NCBI GenBank assembly: GCA_003514305.1
Contig: DORE01000097.1
Coordinates: 1-9,315, forward strand
Reading direction: 5' to 3'
DNA length: 9,315 nt
From: Gammaproteobacteria bacterium
GTDB lineage: Bacteria > Pseudomonadota > Gammaproteobacteria > Pseudomonadales > Pseudohongiellaceae
Numbering within the stretch: the first letter of the stretch is position 1; each line of letters begins with the position of its first letter. Below, one piece after another: positions 5,864 through 9,315 of the stretch. A model generated the notes under the pieces. It ran no database searches and was not told the origin of the DNA. It was given only the letters and a program-made list of their open reading frames with translations. A program made the position numbers and the translations under genes.

Positions 5864-7366
5864 ATGCAGCCAACGACGTTGCGTTTTATTGGCTTTTCAA
5901 ACTTCTTCGTTCGCATTTCGGTGCTGGCTGTTATGTATTCCGGATCAGCGTTCGCCGCCGAGCTTTCTGTTGGTGCCAACGTTGGCAACGTGCCGTGGGA
6001 ATTTCAGGATGAAAACGGAGACTATGTCGGGTTTGAAATCGATCTGGTCACTGAGGTCGGTAGACGGCTTGATATGAATGTAGAGATCATCAACATTCCG
6101 TTCAGTGGTCTGTTCTCTGCGGTGCAATCTGGTCGAATCGATATTGCCATTTCTTCGATCACGATAACTGAACGTCGGCTGGAATCAGTGGCTTTCGTGC
6201 AGCCTTATTACGACAGCGCGCAGTCTTTAACCGTGGATAGTGGCAGTGATATCACCAGCCTAGACGACATGCGCGGAAAAGTGGTGGCTGTGGACACAGG
6301 TTCGACCGGCGACATATGGACCTTAGAGAATGCCTCCCGATTCGGCTTTAGTGAGATCCGCCGATTCGAGGGTCTGGTGCCTGCCATGCTGGATGTGCAG
6401 TCTGGCAGAGTTGACGGTTACATCTCCGATATCCCGGGTCTGGAATATTTCATCAGAGACAAACCTTATTTCAAAGTAGTGCAGCGCATCGAGACAGGCG
6501 AGCGTTACTCCATGGTGTTGGCTCGAGGAAACCCTTTGGCCGATCAGGTGAATAATGTGATAAGTGAGCTCAAGCGCAGCGGCTTTGTCGCGGAGCTGCA
6601 CCGCAGTTGGTTTGGCAGTGTGCCACTGGCCAGCAGCTCAACGGTTTCAGTGGTAGATAGGCCAATCTCTGCCTCCGTCGGCGGGCGAGATGGAGGGTTT
6701 GCCCAGACTTTTCTCAACTGGAGTGTGCTGCTTAACTCTATGCCCCTTTTGTTGTCTGGCTTTGGCATCACGTTGTTGCTGGGGGCCATCGGGATCTTAT
6801 GCGGGTTGGTCCTGGGCTTGTTTCTGTCTTTGGTGCGACTTTATGGTGTGTGGCCTGCAAGTCTCGCGACGAAAGTTTATATCGATATATTTCGCTCTAT
6901 CCCCATTCTTGTTTTACTGATCGTAGTTTACTATGCGCCGCCTTTCGCGGGCATCCAGCTGTCTGCTTTTACGGCAGCAGCCATTGCCTTGACACTGGTT
7001 TCGGCCGCCTACACTGCCGAGATATTCCGTGCCGGTATCGAAGCGATTCCGGCTGGTCAGTTTGAGGCTTGTCGGGCACTGAGTTTGAGCTACCGGCACA
7101 CGATGACGGATGTGATTTTGCCGCAAGCCGTTCGCGTCGTGATTCCGCCGCTTACGAATAACTGTATTAATGTCATCAAGGACACGGCATTGGCATCAGT
7201 AGTCGCCATGCCGGATCTTCTAAAGCAGGCAAATCAGGCCCAGGCGCTGGAGGCCAATCCCACCCCGCTTATCGCGGCGGCGTTTATTTACATTGCCTTG
7301 CTGTGGCCGCTTGTCGGTTTGGTAGGGCGACTGGAGCAGCGGTTTCGGCAGGAGTACTACCGGTGA
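5864..7366 (+). CDS. Polar amino acid ABC importer: binding protein fused to permease
   Basis: This 500-residue protein joins two parts of an ABC importer that are usually separate. I start at ATG 5864, where MQPTTLRF leads into a signal or anchor segment (FFVRISVLAVMYSGSAFA). An in-frame ATG at 5783 would add 27 residues rich in rare-type codons (AGG, CTA, AGA, GGA); neither start has a Shine-Dalgarno site. Residues about 32-252 are a family 3 solute-binding domain: YVGFEIDLV, DIAISSITITERR with Arg104 placed like the carboxylate-binding arginine of E. coli GlnH, QPYY, and SDIPGLEYF with Asp189 placed like the residue that holds the alpha-amino group. These suggest an alpha-amino acid ligand. 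A linker rich in Ser and Gly leads to a HisM/GlnP-type permease domain at about 285-495 with about five hydrophobic segments. Its EAA loop is EACRALSLS...ILPQA at 401-422, where the usual glycine is Ser407. The binding domain should sit in the periplasm tethered to the membrane, and the permease should pair with itself and two copies of the next gene's ATPase. Confidence 0.88.
   Translation: MQPTTLRFIGFSNFFVRISVLAVMYSGSAFAAELSVGANVGNVPWEFQDENGDYVGFEIDLVTEVGRRLDMNVEIINIPFSGLFSAVQSGRIDIAISSITITERRLESVAFVQPYYDSAQSLTVDSGSDITSLDDMRGKVVAVDTGSTGDIWTLENASRFGFSEIRRFEGLVPAMLDVQSGRVDGYISDIPGLEYFIRDKPYFKVVQRIETGERYSMVLARGNPLADQVNNVISELKRSGFVAELHRSWFGSVPLASSSTVSVVDRPISASVGGRDGGFAQTFLNWSVLLNSMPLLLSGFGITLLLGAIGILCGLVLGLFLSLVRLYGVWPASLATKVYIDIFRSIPILVLLIVVYYAPPFAGIQLSAFTAAAIALTLVSAAYTAEIFRAGIEAIPAGQFEACRALSLSYRHTMTDVILPQAVRVVIPPLTNNCINVIKDTALASVVAMPDLLKQANQAQALEANPTPLIAAAFIYIALLWPLVGLVGRLEQRFRQEYYR
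7350..7354 (+). promoter_or_regulatory. Shine-Dalgarno AGGAG that fixes the ATPase start
   Basis: AGGAG lies inside the end of the permease gene, eight bases before GTG 7363. It supports that GTG, rather than the upstream ATG at 7303, as the ATPase start. Confidence 0.75.
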
Positions 7367-8091
7367 CCGCGATCGTCTCTATTAAGAATTTGAGTAAGCA
7401 ATTTGGGAATTTTGACGCTCTAGCTGGAGTCAACTTGGAGATCAATGAAGGTGAGGTGGTCTGTATCTTGGGTCCATCCGGTTCAGGAAAATCAACCCTG
7501 ATTCGCTGCATTAACCAGCTTGAAGACTTCGACAGTGCCAGTGAGGTTAAGATTGGGGGTATCGATATCACTGCCGGGAAAACAGTTCGTGCGGACGTGG
7601 GCATGGTGTTCCAGTCTTTTAATCTTTTTCCCCATATGACCATTCGGGAAAACATAAATTTGGCTCCACTGCGTGTGAAGAGGATGTCGGAGCAGCAAGC
7701 CAATGCTATTGCCGATGGCTTGATGCGCAGGGTAGGCATTGCGGCTCAGGCGGAAAAATATCCGAGTCAGCTGTCGGGCGGTCAGCAGCAGCGGGTTGCG
7801 ATTGCTAGAGTTCTTGCTATGGAGCCGCGTGTCATTCTTTTCGATGAGCCGACATCTGCTCTAGATCCAGAGATGGTGGGAGAAGTGCTTGATGTTATGC
7901 GCGATATGGCAAAGTCGGGTGTTACCATGCTGGTTGTCACGCACGAAATGGGGTTCGCTCGTCAGGTCGCGGATCGAGTTATCTTCATGGATGCAGGTAA
8001 AATAGTTGAAGCGGGCAAGCCGGCGCAGATTTTTGACGAACCGTCACAGCAGCGCACCCGAGATTTTGTGAATGCCGTATTACAGCAGTAA
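7363..8091 (+). CDS. Polar amino acid ABC importer, ATPase subunit
   Basis: The protein is 242 residues from GTG 7363; the GTGA overlaps the TGA of the permease by four bases, a sign of translational coupling. A start at ATG 7303 would add 20 residues without family resemblance. All nucleotide-binding motifs are intact: Walker A GPSGSGKST (37-45), Q-loop Gln84 in VFQSFNLFPH, signature LSGGQQQRVAIARVL (137-151), Walker B VILFDEPTSALDPE (157-170) and the H-loop His194 in VTHEMGFAR. The SFNLFPHMT stretch and the THEMGFAR stretch are typical of the GlnQ/HisP polar amino acid group. It should work on the cytoplasmic side as a dimer, driving the fused permease encoded just upstream. Length is normal for the group. 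The exact amino acid cannot be told from this subunit. Confidence 0.93.
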   Translation: MTAIVSIKNLSKQFGNFDALAGVNLEINEGEVVCILGPSGSGKSTLIRCINQLEDFDSASEVKIGGIDITAGKTVRADVGMVFQSFNLFPHMTIRENINLAPLRVKRMSEQQANAIADGLMRRVGIAAQAEKYPSQLSGGQQQRVAIARVLAMEPRVILFDEPTSALDPEMVGEVLDVMRDMAKSGVTMLVVTHEMGFARQVADRVIFMDAGKIVEAGKPAQIFDEPSQQRTRDFVNAVLQQ

Positions 8092-8107
8092 AGAGGGTTT
8101 AACGTAA

Positions 8108-9315
8108 GTGTCAAAGCGGGATTCTGATTTCGGCCTTGATAATGAATTTAAGCTAAAAGAGAGCGAAAGAGTGAGTGAATCCAATACCCAAACAGGATTA
8201 GATCTGGAGTTTGTGCGTAGCCAGTTTCCCGGACTGCAAAACGGCTGGAGTTTTATGGACAACGCTGGCGGTACCCAGATTGTGAAAGGCGCGGTAGAGC
8301 GCATGAACGATTTCCTGTTCAACAAGAACGTGCAGATTGGCGGCAGCTACGAAATATCGCTCGCTGCCGCGCAAGCGGTGCAGGCGGGCAGGGAGGCGGT
8401 GGCGACGCTGGTGAACGCCCGACGTCCTGAGGAAATTGCCTTTGCGCCAACCACAACGGTAGCTATGCAGAACTTGGCGCGTGCTTTGCGCAGTCAGCTT
8501 GAGGCAGGCGACGAGATTATCGTGACCGTTTCTGATCATGAGTCCAACATTGGTCCTTGGGTGGGGCTAGAAGAATTCGGCGTCACGATAAAATTTTGGA
8601 ATCTGGACAGAGGTTCACTGGAACTTAGACTGGAAGATCTAGAATCGCTAATGACTGAGCGTACGCGCATGGTAGCAGTAACTCATGTGTCCAATATTCT
8701 GGGTACTGTGAATCCGGTGGATAAGATTGCGAAGTTTGTGCATCAGCGTGGTGCATTGATCTGTGTTGACTGTGTTGCCTACGCGCCGCATCGCGCTGTT
8801 GATGTCCAGGGATGGGACGTAGATTTTCTCGCCTTCAGTATCTACAAGGTTTACGGCCCCCATGCCGCTGTGCTGTATGGTAAGTATGAGTTGATGGCAA
8901 AGCTGGACAACCTGTATCACTACTTCTATAGCAAAGATAAGGTGCCGGCCAAGCTGGAGCCTGGCAATGCTAATTACGAGATAGCCTACTCGACCGTGGC
9001 GATTGTCGATTACCTGGCCGCGGTCGGTGAGCGAGGTGGAGCCGCCGGCACGACCCGAGAAAAGCTTGAAAAGGCGTTTGATCTAATCACTGTCCATGAA
9101 AATCGCTTGGCGGAGAAACTGCTCGCTTATCTGCGGTCTCGCGAAGACTGTCGCATTATTGGCTTCGAGCGTGGTGATGATCCTCGAAGGATACCTACCA
9201 TCAGCTTTAAAATTGCCGGCAAGGATTCCGGTGAGCTGTGTCAGGCGCTGGATCAATACCGGATCGCAGTCCGTTTCGGTGATTTTCATGCCCGCCGACT
9301 GGTTGAATATCTGGG
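8108..9315 (+). CDS. Class V aminotransferase-fold PLP enzyme, cysteine-desulfurase-like VC1184 group (3' end beyond window)
   Basis: The frame is open to the window edge, with 402 codons. There is no useful ATG near the front; GTG 8108, 16 bases after the ATPase stop and preceded by GAGGG at 8093-8097, is my choice. GTG 8171, 21 codons later (MSESNTQTGLDLEF), fits family length better but has a weaker binding site. Residues from 8108: DNAGGTQ at 51-57, SDHESNIGPW at 142-151 with His144 over the PLP ring, VDCVAYAPHR at 220-229 with Asp221 for the pyridine nitrogen, the Schiff-base Lys247 in FSIYKVYGPH, and PGNANYE near 282-288. This set matches what I recall of the VC1184 (TIGR01976) subfamily, which has no established reaction. 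Near the end, VRFGDFHARRLVEYLG aligns with the SufS stretch VRTGHHCAMP, and His394 stands where SufS has its catalytic cysteine. A canonical desulfurase role is therefore doubtful. Placement after an amino acid importer suggests action on an imported amino acid. The protein is cytoplasmic by appearance. Confidence 0.8.
   Translation, partial: MSKRDSDFGLDNEFKLKESERVSESNTQTGLDLEFVRSQFPGLQNGWSFMDNAGGTQIVKGAVERMNDFLFNKNVQIGGSYEISLAAAQAVQAGREAVATLVNARRPEEIAFAPTTTVAMQNLARALRSQLEAGDEIIVTVSDHESNIGPWVGLEEFGVTIKFWNLDRGSLELRLEDLESLMTERTRMVAVTHVSNILGTVNPVDKIAKFVHQRGALICVDCVAYAPHRAVDVQGWDVDFLAFSIYKVYGPHAAVLYGKYELMAKLDNLYHYFYSKDKVPAKLEPGNANYEIAYSTVAIVDYLAAVGERGGAAGTTREKLEKAFDLITVHENRLAEKLLAYLRSREDCRIIGFERGDDPRRIPTISFKIAGKDSGELCQALDQYRIAVRFGDFHARRLVEYL

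Noticed and set aside
7284..7739. Minus-strand open frame of 151 codons opposite the permease end and ATPase
   Set aside because: It is the antisense shadow of the Walker A and Q-loop region of the ATPase; the product looks like reverse-complemented coding sequence.

Overview
This window looks like chromosomal DNA from a Gram-negative proteobacterium, most likely a gammaproteobacterium and perhaps a marine one. Three things suggest this: the threonine aldolase and the choline dehydrogenase both resemble the E. coli proteins along their whole length (compared from memory, not by a search); two proteins carry Sec-type signal peptides of Gram-negative style; and the genes are tightly packed with roughly balanced base composition. 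The assignment is inference; no rRNA or other marker gene is present. I see no tRNA, rRNA, CRISPR array, insertion sequence or phage gene.

Layout. Bases 1-139 hold the last 45 codons of a gene resembling type 2 (FMN-dependent) isopentenyl-diphosphate isomerase. On the + strand there follow a small class I SAM-dependent methyltransferase (247-867) and a low-specificity L-threonine aldolase, ltaE (902-1909). Next comes a two-gene minus-strand unit read from 4958 down to 2090: an unusually short BCCT-family transporter followed by a BetA-type choline dehydrogenase. Together they suggest uptake of choline or a related quaternary amine and its oxidation towards glycine betaine. Divergent from this unit, on the + strand, is an exported SRPBCC-fold protein (5152-5643). 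The divergent gap contains a perfect 8-bp inverted repeat with a 5-bp spacer, the best operator candidate in the window.

The last third is a + strand cluster. It begins with a polar amino acid ABC importer in which the periplasmic binding protein is fused to the permease (5864-7366). The ATPase follows with a 4-base stop/start overlap (7363-8091). Then, after 16 bases, comes a class V aminotransferase-fold PLP enzyme resembling the VC1184 group of cysteine-desulfurase-like proteins (8108 to the window end). The spacing suggests one operon that imports an amino acid and then processes it. The PLP enzyme keeps the cofactor lysine, but at the position where SufS has its catalytic cysteine I read a histidine, so a desulfurase label would be unsafe.

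Most of the window is recognisable metabolism and transport. The parts most worth a second look are the compact BCCT transporter with an aspartate in an unusual place in its substrate/ion motif, the palindromic divergent promoter region, and the fused ABC importer paired with a desulfurase-like enzyme that lacks the cysteine. I found no clear evidence of a wholly new system.
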